DNA from: Afipia sp.
Lineage (GTDB): Bacteria; Pseudomonadota; Alphaproteobacteria; Rhizobiales; Xanthobacteraceae
Direction: 5' to 3'
NCBI GenBank assembly: GCA_016201045.1
Contig: JACQDM010000002.1
Location: forward strand, 698,325-762,324
Length of the DNA: 64,000 nucleotides
The translations under genes were made by a program, and so were the position numbers. Positions 35,021 to 43,529 of this stretch are shown one piece after another. The first letter of the stretch is position 1, and each line of letters opens with the position of its first letter. The notes under the pieces are model-generated. The model saw only the letters and a list, made by a program, of their open reading frames with translations, searched no databases and was not told the origin of the DNA.

Positions 35021-35094
35021 GCGGGTATAGCTCAATGGTAGAGCAACAGTTTTCCAAACTGAAGATAAGGGTTCGATTCCCTTTACCCGCTCCA
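35021..35094 (+). tRNA. tRNA-Gly (TCC), copy 2
   Basis: Same anticodon as copy 1, 35 nt downstream, with differences in the acceptor (GCGGGTA / TACCCGC) and anticodon stems. Confidence 0.96.
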
Positions 35095-35108
35095 GATTGT
35101 CGCAGGGC

Positions 35109-35801
35109 ATGACACTTCTAGGTGAAGCTGCCGTCGCGATGTGGTGGGACATCGTGCCTTCGCACCGCGCCGAGTTCGAGGACTGGCATTCGCACGAGCA
35201 TTTTCCCGAGCGCATGAGTATTCCGGGCTTTCAGCGCGGATCGCGCTGGGCGAGCGCGGAAGGCGGCGATGGCTTCTTCGTGATGTATGAGCTTGAGAGT
35301 TACGCGACTTTATCGTCACCGCGCTATCTCGGCAGCCTTAACAATCCAACGCCGTGGTCGAAGAAGATGATGCCGCATCATCGCAACATGGTGCGAAGCC
35401 AGTGCCGGATCGTCGAGAGCTTCGGCGGCGGCATCGGTCGCGCGATGATGACGCTGCGCCTATCGCCGCAAAAGGGCCGCGAGGACTCGCTGCGTCAACT
35501 TTTGAACAACGTGCTTTCAGGATTGCCGGTGCGGCAGGGCGTGACAGGCGCTCATCTGCTTATCACGCAAACGCCGGATCTTGCGCAAACGAACGAACAG
35601 AAAATACGCGGAGGCGATGAAGTTGCCGACTGGATCGTTCTGATTTCCGGTTATGACGCAGAAGCGCTCGGCACCATTGCTCAGCGCGAGCTTGGCGCAG
35701 AAGCGCTGTCTGCTGCGGGCACCGCACCCGCGCCGATCTACTCATATTTTAATCTGGCGTATTCGGTAACGCCGTCCGATATTCGCGCGCAATCCAAGTG
35801 A
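35109..35801 (+). CDS. hypothetical protein with two dimeric alpha/beta-barrel-like halves
   Basis: A 230-residue protein that starts 14 nt after tRNA-Gly (ATG 35109; no clear ribosome site). The N-terminal half reads WWDIVPSHRAEFEDWHSHEHFPERMSIPGFQRGSRW, with the DWH-x-HEHFPER pattern of EthD or DUF4286-like stress/quinone proteins. The second half repeats the strand-helix layout in weaker form. No enzyme is assigned. It is 4 nt upstream of an SDR gene, so the two form an operon. Confidence 0.7.
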   Translation: MTLLGEAAVAMWWDIVPSHRAEFEDWHSHEHFPERMSIPGFQRGSRWASAEGGDGFFVMYELESYATLSSPRYLGSLNNPTPWSKKMMPHHRNMVRSQCRIVESFGGGIGRAMMTLRLSPQKGREDSLRQLLNNVLSGLPVRQGVTGAHLLITQTPDLAQTNEQKIRGGDEVADWIVLISGYDAEALGTIAQRELGAEALSAAGTAPAPIYSYFNLAYSVTPSDIRAQSK

Positions 35802-35805
35802 GGGA

Positions 35806-36651
35806 ATGATGAAGGATCTTTCCGGCAAAACGGCATTCGTTACCGGCGGCGCGAGCGGGATCGGCCTTGCGATGGGCCGCGCGTTCGCCGAAGCCGGCAT
35901 GAAGGTCATGCTCGCCGACATCGAAGCGGATGCATTGGCCGATGCCGTCAAGAGCCTGCACAATGTGAGTCCCGATGTGCGCGGCGTCGTCTGCGATGTT
36001 GCAGATGCCTCAAGCGTCGATCGGGCCGCGCAGGACTCCTACGATGCGTTCGGCAAGGTTCACGTCGTCTGCAACAATGCCGGCGTCGCGGCGGGTGGCG
36101 GCATCGACGACATTTCGCTCGATAGCTGGAACTGGGTACTCGACGTCAATCTGATGGGCGTTCTTCACGGCACGCGCACTTTCCTGCCGCACATGCGCGC
36201 ACATGGCGAGGGCGGCCATTTCGTCAACACCGCTTCAATGGCGGGCATGATGAGCGGCATGGGATTCAGTCCGTACACCGCCAGCAAGTTCGCGGTTGTT
36301 GCAATGTCGGAGGGGCTCGCGCCGCAGATCAAGCCGTTCGGAATCGGCATATCGATACTTTGTCCGGGTTTCGTGCGCACACGCATAGGCGAGAGCGGAC
36401 GCAACCGGCCTGTACAATATGGGCCTGCGAACGCCTATGCGCCCAACAGTCCCGCGGCAGCGATGGTCGCGATGATCGCCGAAATGATAAAGGCGGGCAT
36501 CGATCCGGCGGATGTCGCCGCGCGCGTCATCAGCGCGATCCGCGAGGACGAACTTTACATCTTCACGCATCCCGAAATGGGCGTGGAGATGAAGCAGCGC
36601 TTCGCGGCGATCGAAGCGGCGATGGACAAGGCGGCGGCCCGGACGAAATAG
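35806..36651 (+). CDS. short-chain dehydrogenase/reductase
   Basis: A 281-residue classical SDR: TGGASGIG cofactor motif, NNAG, the catalytic Ser in NTASMAG, Tyr-x-x-x-Lys in YTASKFA, and the GFVRT segment. The C-terminal extension of about 35 residues with HPEMGVEMKQRF is seen in a group of alphaproteobacterial SDRs. NAD(P) specificity: Asp follows the second strand (LADIEAD), favouring NAD. Substrate unknown. It is convergent with the TetR gene; the stop codons are 1 nt apart. Confidence 0.9.
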   Translation: MMKDLSGKTAFVTGGASGIGLAMGRAFAEAGMKVMLADIEADALADAVKSLHNVSPDVRGVVCDVADASSVDRAAQDSYDAFGKVHVVCNNAGVAAGGGIDDISLDSWNWVLDVNLMGVLHGTRTFLPHMRAHGEGGHFVNTASMAGMMSGMGFSPYTASKFAVVAMSEGLAPQIKPFGIGISILCPGFVRTRIGESGRNRPVQYGPANAYAPNSPAAAMVAMIAEMIKAGIDPADVAARVISAIREDELYIFTHPEMGVEMKQRFAAIEAAMDKAAARTK

Positions 36652-36652
36652 T

Positions 36653-37321
36653 TCAGGCCTTTCGCCCAGCCGCAGCGCGCAATGACGATGGCTTGCGCTC
36701 ACTACCTTTCAATGCATCTTCCGCAACCGCGACGATTCGTCTGATGACAGCTTCCGTGTCGTCGGTCGTGCATGCGCCGCCGGAGAGTTTGAGCAGACGT
36801 TCGCGGTCGGTCACGGTCTGTCGTTGCATCGACAGCGCAAAATGCAGTCCCCAATAAATGTCTGCCTCGTCGCGGTTCGGCAACGCGCGGCGCAGCGCCG
36901 TCGCAAAACGCTGAAGATGGCGAAATTCGCGGTCGACGATTTTCTTGATCGGCGGCACGGTTTCGACCGAGGCGCGCGTCATGAAGCGTGCGGCCGCCGA
37001 CATCTGGTGATCGGGGCTCAGGCACCAGCGCAGGGGAGGGCCAACGAGTGCAAGCAGGATTGCTTCAACACTCGGCTGCCCGCCGCCGGCTTCTTCGGCG
37101 GCTTTCAACTCCGCGAAGCGCTCGCGGTTGAGTACCGTGGTGCGGCTGACGAACAGATCCGCCAGCAATTCGTCCTTGGAGCCGAAATGGTAATTCACGG
37201 CCGCGAGGTTGACGCCGGCCGCCGCCACGATGTCGCGCATCGTCACTTCGCCGAACGAGCGCTCAGCCCACAGCTTTTCGGCAGCGGTCAAAATCGCGGC
37301 TTTGGTCTGGTCGCTCGACAT
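36653..37321 (-). CDS. PsrA-like TetR-family regulator
   Basis: A 222-residue protein. ATG 37321 (MSSDQTKAAILTAAEKLW) is chosen; the upstream extension has no domain. The recognition helix AGVNLAAVNYHFGSK is the same as I recall for Pseudomonas PsrA, a fatty-acid-responsive TetR repressor. The C-terminal ligand domain is typical. Two PsrA-like operators lie between this gene and the divergent acyl-CoA dehydrogenase operon, so it probably represses that operon and itself, with an acyl-CoA or fatty acid as inducer. Confidence 0.9.
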   Translation of the reverse strand: MSSDQTKAAILTAAEKLWAERSFGEVTMRDIVAAAGVNLAAVNYHFGSKDELLADLFVSRTTVLNRERFAELKAAEEAGGGQPSVEAILLALVGPPLRWCLSPDHQMSAAARFMTRASVETVPPIKKIVDREFRHLQRFATALRRALPNRDEADIYWGLHFALSMQRQTVTDRERLLKLSGGACTTDDTEAVIRRIVAVAEDALKGSERKPSSLRAAAGRKA

Positions 37322-37366
37322 CGGCACCACATGTAGCGCGTGCGAATTCCGCACTGCGAGACGAAA

Positions 37367-37382
37367 TCAAACATTTGTATGA
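37367..37382. promoter_or_regulatory. PsrA/TetR operator 1
   Basis: TCAAACATTTGTATGA is a near-perfect 16-bp dyad (one mismatched pair), close to the PsrA consensus CAAAC-N(2-4)-GTTTG. It lies 46 bp upstream of the TetR start. Confidence 0.65.
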
Positions 37383-37396
37383 GAACGGCTTGTCAT

Positions 37397-37412
37397 TCAA
37401 ACAAATGTATGA
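37397..37412. promoter_or_regulatory. PsrA/TetR operator 2
   Basis: TCAAACAAATGTATGA, a second copy of the same dyad exactly 30 bp (three helical turns) from operator 1, on the same DNA face. The acyl-CoA dehydrogenase ATG is 147 bp downstream. Confidence 0.65.
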
Positions 37413-37558
37413 AATCAAGCTACCAGCAAGATCGCGGCTCGGCAAGGCGATCCTTCGCGGAACGCAACGTCAGCATGATTGACGTTTCGGAACGACGGTG
37501 GATTGCATGTTGCGTCCGGTTCAGGAAATTTCAGCGAACAGCAAACGAGGAGCGTCCC

Positions 37559-38800
37559 ATGGATTTCACGATGTCAAAACGCCAGAAGGAATGGCTCGAT
37601 CGCGTTTCGTCGTTCATGGACAAGCACGTTCGTCCTGCCGTTCCCGATTACAAGAAGCAGGATGCGACCGGCGACCGCTGGAAAGTCATTCAGGTCGTCG
37701 AGGATCTGAAGAAGAAGGCGAAGGCCGAAGGTCTCTGGAACATGTTCATGCCGCCGTCGTCGCATGAGGACGATGAATTCCGCGGCGCTGGTCTCACCAA
37801 TCTCGAATACGCGCTGCTCGCCGAGCAGATGGGCCACATCGGCTTCGCGTCGGAAGTTTTCAACTGCTCCGCTCCCGACACCGGCAACATGGAAGTCATC
37901 ATGCGCTATGGCTCCAAGGAGCAGAAGCGCCAGTGGCTGAAGCCGCTGATGGACGGCGAGATTCGGTCGGCGTTCCTGATGACCGAGCCTGCGGTGGCGT
38001 CGTCGGACGCAACCAACATCGAGACCAGCATCAAGCGCGACGGCGATCACTACGTCATCAACGGCACCAAATGGTGGTCGTCGGGTGCGGGCGATCCGCG
38101 TTGCAAGATCGCGATTCTGATGGGCAAAACCGACTTCAATGCGCCGAAGCATCAGCAGCAGTCGCAAATTCTCGTACCGCTTGATACCAAGGGGATCACC
38201 ATCGAGAAGATGCTGCCGGTATTCGGGTTCGACGACGCGCCGCATGGCCATGCACAAATTCGGCTTGAGAATGTTCGCGTTCCGGCGAGCAATCTTCTGC
38301 TCGGCGAAGGCCGCGGGTTCGAGATCGCGCAGGGCCGTCTGGGGCCAGGCCGTATCCATCACTGCATGCGCACTATCGGCAAGGCCGAGGAAGCGCTGGA
38401 GAAGATGGTCAAGCGCCTGTCTTCGCGCACCGCGTTCGGCAAAAAAATCATCGAGCATTCGGTGTGGGAGCAGCGCATCGGCGAAGCGCGAACCGACATC
38501 GAGATGAATCGACTGTTGTGCCTCAAGGCCGCCGACATGATGGACAAGGTTGGCAACAAGACCGCGCAGCTTGAAATCGCAATGATCAAGGTGTCTGCGC
38601 CTAACATGGCGCTGCGCATCATCGACAACGCAATCCAGGCGTTCGGCGCTGCAGGTGTTTCGGACGAAGCCGGCCTTGCAAAGGACTACGCTGGCATCCG
38701 CACGCTGCGTCTTGCGGACGGTCCCGATGAAGTTCACAATCGTGCCATCGCACGGCTTGAACTTCGCAAATACGCGAATATAGCGCCGGCCAAACACTAA
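37559..38800 (+). CDS. ACAD10/11-like acyl-CoA dehydrogenase
   Basis: A 413-residue protein; ATG 37559 with a GAGGAG site. The frame extends upstream over the operators and is not used. The acyl-CoA dehydrogenase fold is clear: [15 protein letters not shown] (FAD-binding loop), WWSSGAG and the C-terminal helices with [22 protein letters not shown]. This last block matches the dehydrogenase domain of vertebrate ACAD10/ACAD11. A kinase gene like their N-terminal APH domain follows directly. Proposed role: FAD-dependent elimination of phosphate from 4-phospho-acyl-CoA. The order recalls lvaA/lvaC. Confidence 0.9.
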   Translation: MDFTMSKRQKEWLDRVSSFMDKHVRPAVPDYKKQDATGDRWKVIQVVEDLKKKAKAEGLWNMFMPPSSHEDDEFRGAGLTNLEYALLAEQMGHIGFASEVFNCSAPDTGNMEVIMRYGSKEQKRQWLKPLMDGEIRSAFLMTEPAVASSDATNIETSIKRDGDHYVINGTKWWSSGAGDPRCKIAILMGKTDFNAPKHQQQSQILVPLDTKGITIEKMLPVFGFDDAPHGHAQIRLENVRVPASNLLLGEGRGFEIAQGRLGPGRIHHCMRTIGKAEEALEKMVKRLSSRTAFGKKIIEHSVWEQRIGEARTDIEMNRLLCLKAADMMDKVGNKTAQLEIAMIKVSAPNMALRIIDNAIQAFGAAGVSDEAGLAKDYAGIRTLRLADGPDEVHNRAIARLELRKYANIAPAKH

Positions 38801-38823
38801 GACGCACCGATCGGAGGCCGTGT

Positions 38824-39885
38824 ATGGCGCTCGGCGTGAGAAACGACGCTGAATATTCGGGGACGAAACCTGTCGAGGAACGGCATCGCATCAACGATGC
38901 CGCTCTCGCGGCGTGGATGAGCGAACATGTCGAGGGCTTCAAAGGGCCTTTGACGGTTCTGCAGTTCAAGGGCGGTCAATCCAATCCGACTTACCGTCTC
39001 GATACGCCGACGACGTCATACGTGTTACGACGCAAGCCGTTCGGCCCGCTGTTGCCGTCGGCGCACGCCGTCGATCGCGAATTCAAGGTGATCGCCGCGC
39101 TTCACAAACAGGGTTTCCCCGTCGCTCGCGCTTATGCACTGTGCATGGACGATGCAGTGATCGGCGCGGCATTCTACATTATGTCGATGGAAGAGGGGCG
39201 GGTGTTCTGGAATCCGCAGCTCCCCAATCAATCGCCGGATGAGCGCCGCGCGATCTTCACCGACAAGATCGAAACGCTGGCGAAACTTCACAGCTACGAT
39301 CCGGAAAAAATCGGCCTCGGCGATTTCGGCAAGCCGGGAAACTATTTCCAGCGTCAGGTCGATCGCTGGACCAAACAATATCGTGCCGCTGAGCTTGAGA
39401 CGATTCCTGAAATGGATCGCCTGATCGAGTGGCTGCCGAAAACGCTGCCGCAGCAGGAGCGCGTGTCCGTCGTTCACGGCGACTATCGTCTCGACAATAT
39501 GATTTTCGATCAGAACAAGCCGAAGGTGAAAGCGGTTCTTGACTGGGAATTGTCCACGCTCGGCGATCCGATGGCGGATTTCACGTACTTGCTGATGCAA
39601 TGGGTGATGCCGGGTCTTGAAGGCGCGGATCTCAAGGCGCTCAACATTCCGACGATGGAAGACGCCGTCGCGATCTACTCCAAGGCGTCGGGTGGAGTCA
39701 AAATTCCAGACATCAACTGGTACTTCTCTTACAATCTGTTTCGTCTCGCTGGCATCACGCAAGGCATCGCCAAGCGCATCAAGGACGGCACGGCAGCCAG
39801 CGCGAAAGCGGCGGAGTCTGCCGCGCGTACCATTCCGCTCGCGCAAGCGTCGTGGAGTTTTGCGCAGAAGGCCGGAGCGAGCTGA
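38824..39885 (+). CDS. APH-type phosphotransferase (ACAD10/11 kinase-like)
   Basis: A 353-residue protein. QFKGGQSNPTYRLDTPTTSYVLRRKP is the N-lobe with the lysine site, HGDYRLDNMIFD the catalytic loop, and LDWELSTLGDPMADF the metal-binding loop of aminoglycoside-type kinases. The same segments occur in the APH domain of vertebrate ACAD11 and in LvaA-type hydroxyacyl-CoA kinases. It begins 23 nt after the dehydrogenase gene. It would phosphorylate a 4-hydroxyacyl-CoA. Antibiotic modification is unlikely given the context. Confidence 0.9.
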   Translation: MALGVRNDAEYSGTKPVEERHRINDAALAAWMSEHVEGFKGPLTVLQFKGGQSNPTYRLDTPTTSYVLRRKPFGPLLPSAHAVDREFKVIAALHKQGFPVARAYALCMDDAVIGAAFYIMSMEEGRVFWNPQLPNQSPDERRAIFTDKIETLAKLHSYDPEKIGLGDFGKPGNYFQRQVDRWTKQYRAAELETIPEMDRLIEWLPKTLPQQERVSVVHGDYRLDNMIFDQNKPKVKAVLDWELSTLGDPMADFTYLLMQWVMPGLEGADLKALNIPTMEDAVAIYSKASGGVKIPDINWYFSYNLFRLAGITQGIAKRIKDGTAASAKAAESAARTIPLAQASWSFAQKAGAS

Positions 39886-39923
39886 GTTTTTCGCTCTCAT
39901 TCACGAACAATCGGGAGAACGTC

Positions 39924-40709
39924 ATGGGTCGCCTTCAAGGCAAGTCCGTCATCATCACGGGCGCAGGCAGCGGCATCGGTCGCGCCGCGTCGCTGATGTT
40001 CACCAAGGAAGGCGCAAAGCTGATCGCCGTCGACAAGACCGACGGCGTGAAAGAAACCGTCGAACAAGTGAAGAAGGCGGGCGGCACAGCGGAAGCCGTG
40101 ATGGCGGACGCGGGCGCCGAGAGCGACGTCAAGAACTTCATCGCGAAGGCGATCTCATCCTACGGCAAGCTGGACGCGATCTGGGCCAATGCGGGCATCA
40201 GCGGCGGACTCGTGCCGCTTGCCGAGCAGACGCCGGAGCACTGGATGGAAATTCTCCGCGTCAATCTGATCGGGCCTTTCCTTGCGGTGAAACATTCGAT
40301 CCCGCATCTTGTGAAGCAGGGACACGGCGCGATCGTCTGCACGGCCTCGGTCGCTGGCCTGAAATCCGGCGCGAGCGGGCATCCATACGCTTCCAGTAAA
40401 GCCGGCGTCATCAGTCTCGTGCAAACCACGGCTTATTCACTGTCGGGAACAGGCGTGCGCATCAACGCGGTATGTCCGGGTCTGATCGAGACTGGCATGA
40501 CCAAACCGATTTTCGACAATGCCAAAGAGCGCGGCACCGACGGCAAGATTGGACAACTCAATCCGCTCAAGCGCGCAGGCCAGCCGCACGAACTCGCGGC
40601 GATGGGATTGTTTCTCGCGAGCGACGAAGCGTCATACGTCAATGGACAGGCGTTCCCGGTCGATGGCGGTCTGACCGCGTCGATGCCTTACGCCGGCAAG
40701 CCGATCTGA
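39924..40709 (+). CDS. SDR-family oxidoreductase
   Basis: A 261-residue protein; GGGAG precedes ATG 39924. GAGSGIG, NAGISG, Tyr-Lys in YASSKAG and PGLIET are present. LIAVDKTD after the second strand has an acidic residue, favouring NAD. In the LvaA/LvaC pathway an SDR (LvaD) acts next, so a similar oxidation of a hydroxyacyl-CoA is possible. It is the third gene of the operon. Confidence 0.9.
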   Translation: MGRLQGKSVIITGAGSGIGRAASLMFTKEGAKLIAVDKTDGVKETVEQVKKAGGTAEAVMADAGAESDVKNFIAKAISSYGKLDAIWANAGISGGLVPLAEQTPEHWMEILRVNLIGPFLAVKHSIPHLVKQGHGAIVCTASVAGLKSGASGHPYASSKAGVISLVQTTAYSLSGTGVRINAVCPGLIETGMTKPIFDNAKERGTDGKIGQLNPLKRAGQPHELAAMGLFLASDEASYVNGQAFPVDGGLTASMPYAGKPI

Positions 40710-40713
40710 TTGC

Positions 40714-41445
40714 ATGTCGCAAGCGCCCGCCAAACCGTTTCTCGCGCAGCATTCCGTTCCGTCGGGCGTGATATCGACGCGCTGGTGGTGGGTACGCCAC
40801 GCGCCGGTGCGGTCCGATGGGGGCAACATTTACGGGCAGATCGATATCGAGTGCGACTGCAGCGATCACCATGTCTTCGAGGGCGTCGCGAAATTTCTTC
40901 CGCGCAACGCGGCATGGGTCGCCAGCAATCTGAAGCGAACGCACCAGACCGCCGAGGCGATCTGGGCCGCAGGATTTCCGAAGCCTGCGGCGATGGAAAA
41001 GGACGAGGCATTTGCCGAACAAAACCTGGGCGAGTGGCAGGGCATGAATCGCGCAGCGTTTTTTGCCTCGCGTCCGCCGTCGATCGCGAGCTATTGGTTC
41101 GCGCCCGCCCACGAACGCGCCCCGGGGGGCGAAAGTTTCAACGATCTGTTCGACCGTACCGTCGCGGGCATCGCGCGCATCGGCGCGCTGCACGCCGGCA
41201 AGGACATCGTCTGCGTCTCGCATGGCGGACCGATCAAGGCGGCGATTGCGCATGCGCTCGGACTCAAAGCGAACGCGGGCTTCGCGTTCACCATCGACAA
41301 CTGCTCGGTGACGCGGCTCGATCACCTGTCGGGCAATGAGCACAGCGGCTGGCGCGTGCCGATGATCAACCAGCAGCCCTGGATTGCCGGGCCGCAGCAT
41401 GCGGCGATGCATCAGCCGGCAGGACCGGAAACCAAACTCGCGTAA
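40714..41445 (+). CDS. histidine phosphatase-like protein (RHAP variant)
   Basis: A 243-residue protein. The active-site motif reads RHAPV in place of the usual RHG; the second His is in CVSHGGPIK and the acid in GEWQGM. NLKRTHQTAEAI and the PGGESFNDLFDR block support the family. ATG 40714 is 4 nt after the SDR stop, so it is firmly in the operon. It may dephosphorylate a pathway intermediate or a side product; this is inference from the kinase next door. Confidence 0.85.
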   Translation: MSQAPAKPFLAQHSVPSGVISTRWWWVRHAPVRSDGGNIYGQIDIECDCSDHHVFEGVAKFLPRNAAWVASNLKRTHQTAEAIWAAGFPKPAAMEKDEAFAEQNLGEWQGMNRAAFFASRPPSIASYWFAPAHERAPGGESFNDLFDRTVAGIARIGALHAGKDIVCVSHGGPIKAAIAHALGLKANAGFAFTIDNCSVTRLDHLSGNEHSGWRVPMINQQPWIAGPQHAAMHQPAGPETKLA

Positions 41446-41455
41446 GGAGATAAAC

Positions 41456-42223
41456 ATGACCTTGTTCGACATGACCGGCAAGAGCGCTGTGATCACAGGC
41501 TCCACCAAGGGCATCGGCCGCGCTATCGCAGAGCGCATGGTCGAGCATGGCGCAAAGGTTGTGATTTCGTCGCGCAAGCAGGATGCGTGCGATCAGGTCG
41601 CCAAGGAAATCAATGAAAAATACGGCAAAGGCAAATCGATTGCGGTCGCCGCCAATATTTCGTCGAAGGAAAATCTGCAGAACCTTGTCGACGAATCCAA
41701 CAAGGCATTCGGCCAGATCGATGTTTTGGTCTGTAACGCAGCGTCGAATCCTTACTACGGTCCGCTTGCTGGAATCTCGGACGATCAGTTCAACAAGATT
41801 CTGTCGAACAATATCGTCGCCAACAACTGGCTGATCAGCATGGTCGTGCCGCAGATGATCAAGCGCAAGGACGGCTCGATCGTCATTGTCTCGTCCATCG
41901 GCGGCATCAAGGGGTCGACGGTTCTCGGCGCTTACGCGATCTCGAAGGCGGCCGACATGCAGCTTGCGCGCAATCTCGCTTGCGAATACGGCCCGCACAA
42001 TGTTCGCGTCAACTGCATCGCGCCCGGCCTCATCAAAACCGATTTCGCGAAAGCGCTGTGGGACAATCCGGATACGCTGAAGGCATCGACGGCGCGCTCG
42101 CCGCTGCTGCGCATCGGAATTCCCGACGAGATTGCGGGCGCAGCCGTGTTAATGGGGTCAGCTGCCGGCAACTTCATGACCGGGCAGACTATCGTGATCG
42201 ACGGTGGCGCTACGATCAGCTAG
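41456..42223 (+). CDS. SDR-family oxidoreductase
   Basis: A 255-residue protein; AAGGAG lies 6 nt before ATG 41456. TGSTKGIG, CNAASN, the catalytic Tyr-Lys in YAISKAA and APGLIKT are clear. The N-terminal strand is followed by SSRKQDA, which has an Arg typical of NADP preference. Last gene of the operon, 10 nt after the phosphatase. It may reduce or oxidise a keto/hydroxyacyl intermediate. Confidence 0.9.
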   Translation: MTLFDMTGKSAVITGSTKGIGRAIAERMVEHGAKVVISSRKQDACDQVAKEINEKYGKGKSIAVAANISSKENLQNLVDESNKAFGQIDVLVCNAASNPYYGPLAGISDDQFNKILSNNIVANNWLISMVVPQMIKRKDGSIVIVSSIGGIKGSTVLGAYAISKAADMQLARNLACEYGPHNVRVNCIAPGLIKTDFAKALWDNPDTLKASTARSPLLRIGIPDEIAGAAVLMGSAAGNFMTGQTIVIDGGATIS

Positions 42224-42229
42224 GCCGCG

Positions 42230-43447
42230 TCACTCCACGGCCGCGTAGACGAGGCTGCGCACCAGCGTGCGGAAATATTCGCGCTGCCCCGGTCCCTGCG
42301 ACAGGAAGATGGCAAACAGATCTTCCTTCGGATCGATCCAGAAGAATGTACCGGCCATGCCGCTCCAGAAGAACTGGCCGACAGAGCCGGCGAACGGTGC
42401 CATGCCTTCCTGCGTGCGCACCGCAAAGCCGAGACCGAACGAATGGCCCGGCGGCACGAGATGGGTTTCGATAAACACATCCGGTGCGAGATGATCGGAT
42501 GCCATGAATCGCAACGTCTTGTGGCCGATCACGCGATTGCCGTCGAGAATGCCGCCATTCAGCAACATCTGGCAGAAGCGCGCGTAGTCCATCGCGGTTG
42601 AAATCAATCCGCCGCCGCCGGATTCCATTTTCGGAACTTCCAGCGGATCGATCAGTTCGACCTTGTCGCCGGTCCACGGGTCCTTCGCGAATGGCTGGGT
42701 GAGGCGGGATTTGTTTTCCTGTGGCGTATGGAATGCCGTCTCGTTCATTTGCAGAGGAGCGAGAATTTTCTCGCGCAAATATTCGCCGAGCGTTTTGCCC
42801 GAGGCGACTTCGATGACGCGGCCGAGAATGTCGGTCGAGCGGCTGTAGTTCCACTGCGTGCCGGGTTGGCAAATCAAGGGCATGCCGGCGACGATCTTGG
42901 CATGTTCTTCGTTGGTGATGTCGCGGGCGGTAACGTTCGAGCGCGCGTACATGCGGTGCACGATGCTCATGCCGGTGAATTCGTAGACGATCCCGGAGGT
43001 GTGGCGAAGCAAGTCCTGAATCGTCACCGGCCGGCGCGGAAGTTCGTAAGTGAGAATGCCATTGCGCTCGACGCCGACTTTTTGATCGCGGAATTCGGGA
43101 ATGTAGCGGTAGACCGGATCGTTGAGCAGCAGGTAGCCATCTTCGGCGAGCTGCATGATGCCGAGCGAAACCATCGGCTTGGTCATCGAATAAATGCGGA
43201 AGATGCTGTCGCGCGACATCGGCGCGCTTTCGGCCGGGTTCTGCCTGCCCTGCGCCTCGAACCAGCCGATCTGCCCGTGCCGCGCCACCATCGAGACCAC
43301 GCCGGGGGTCGTGCCCTTGTCGATCTCGCGCTGGAATGAATCGCGCATCTTCTGGAGGCGGACGGGTGAAAGTCCGATCGATTCAGGTTTCGCGGAGGGA
43401 AGGGCGGGTGTGGATTTCGCAACGCTCGGCGCGGTGTGGACGTTCAT
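42230..43447 (-). CDS. serine hydrolase of the beta-lactamase (EstB) superfamily
   Basis: A 405-residue protein without a signal peptide. The SxxK motif is in IYSMTKPMVSLG, the YxS-type second motif in WNYSRSTDILGRV and the third in FWSGMAGTFFW. The pattern matches EstB-type carboxylesterases. Convergent with the SDR operon, with stops 6 nt apart. An ester or lactone hydrolase role in the same pathway is possible but not shown. Confidence 0.87.
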   Translation of the reverse strand: MNVHTAPSVAKSTPALPSAKPESIGLSPVRLQKMRDSFQREIDKGTTPGVVSMVARHGQIGWFEAQGRQNPAESAPMSRDSIFRIYSMTKPMVSLGIMQLAEDGYLLLNDPVYRYIPEFRDQKVGVERNGILTYELPRRPVTIQDLLRHTSGIVYEFTGMSIVHRMYARSNVTARDITNEEHAKIVAGMPLICQPGTQWNYSRSTDILGRVIEVASGKTLGEYLREKILAPLQMNETAFHTPQENKSRLTQPFAKDPWTGDKVELIDPLEVPKMESGGGGLISTAMDYARFCQMLLNGGILDGNRVIGHKTLRFMASDHLAPDVFIETHLVPPGHSFGLGFAVRTQEGMAPFAGSVGQFFWSGMAGTFFWIDPKEDLFAIFLSQGPGQREYFRTLVRSLVYAAVE

Positions 43448-43529
43448 GGTTTCCTCGGCTTTTTGGTCGCGGGTCAGCCCGCCTTCCGGTCAGTGAAAGA
43501 TTGACGCAAAAAACGGACCGGCGAAAGCG

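Noticed and set aside
37340..37558. N-terminal extension of the acyl-CoA dehydrogenase
   Set aside because: It would cover both operator-like dyads and has no family similarity; ATG 37559 has a good ribosome site.
38824..39885. Aminoglycoside resistance kinase
   Set aside because: The APH fold is real, but the ACAD11-like blocks and the acyl-CoA operon context point to acyl-CoA metabolism.
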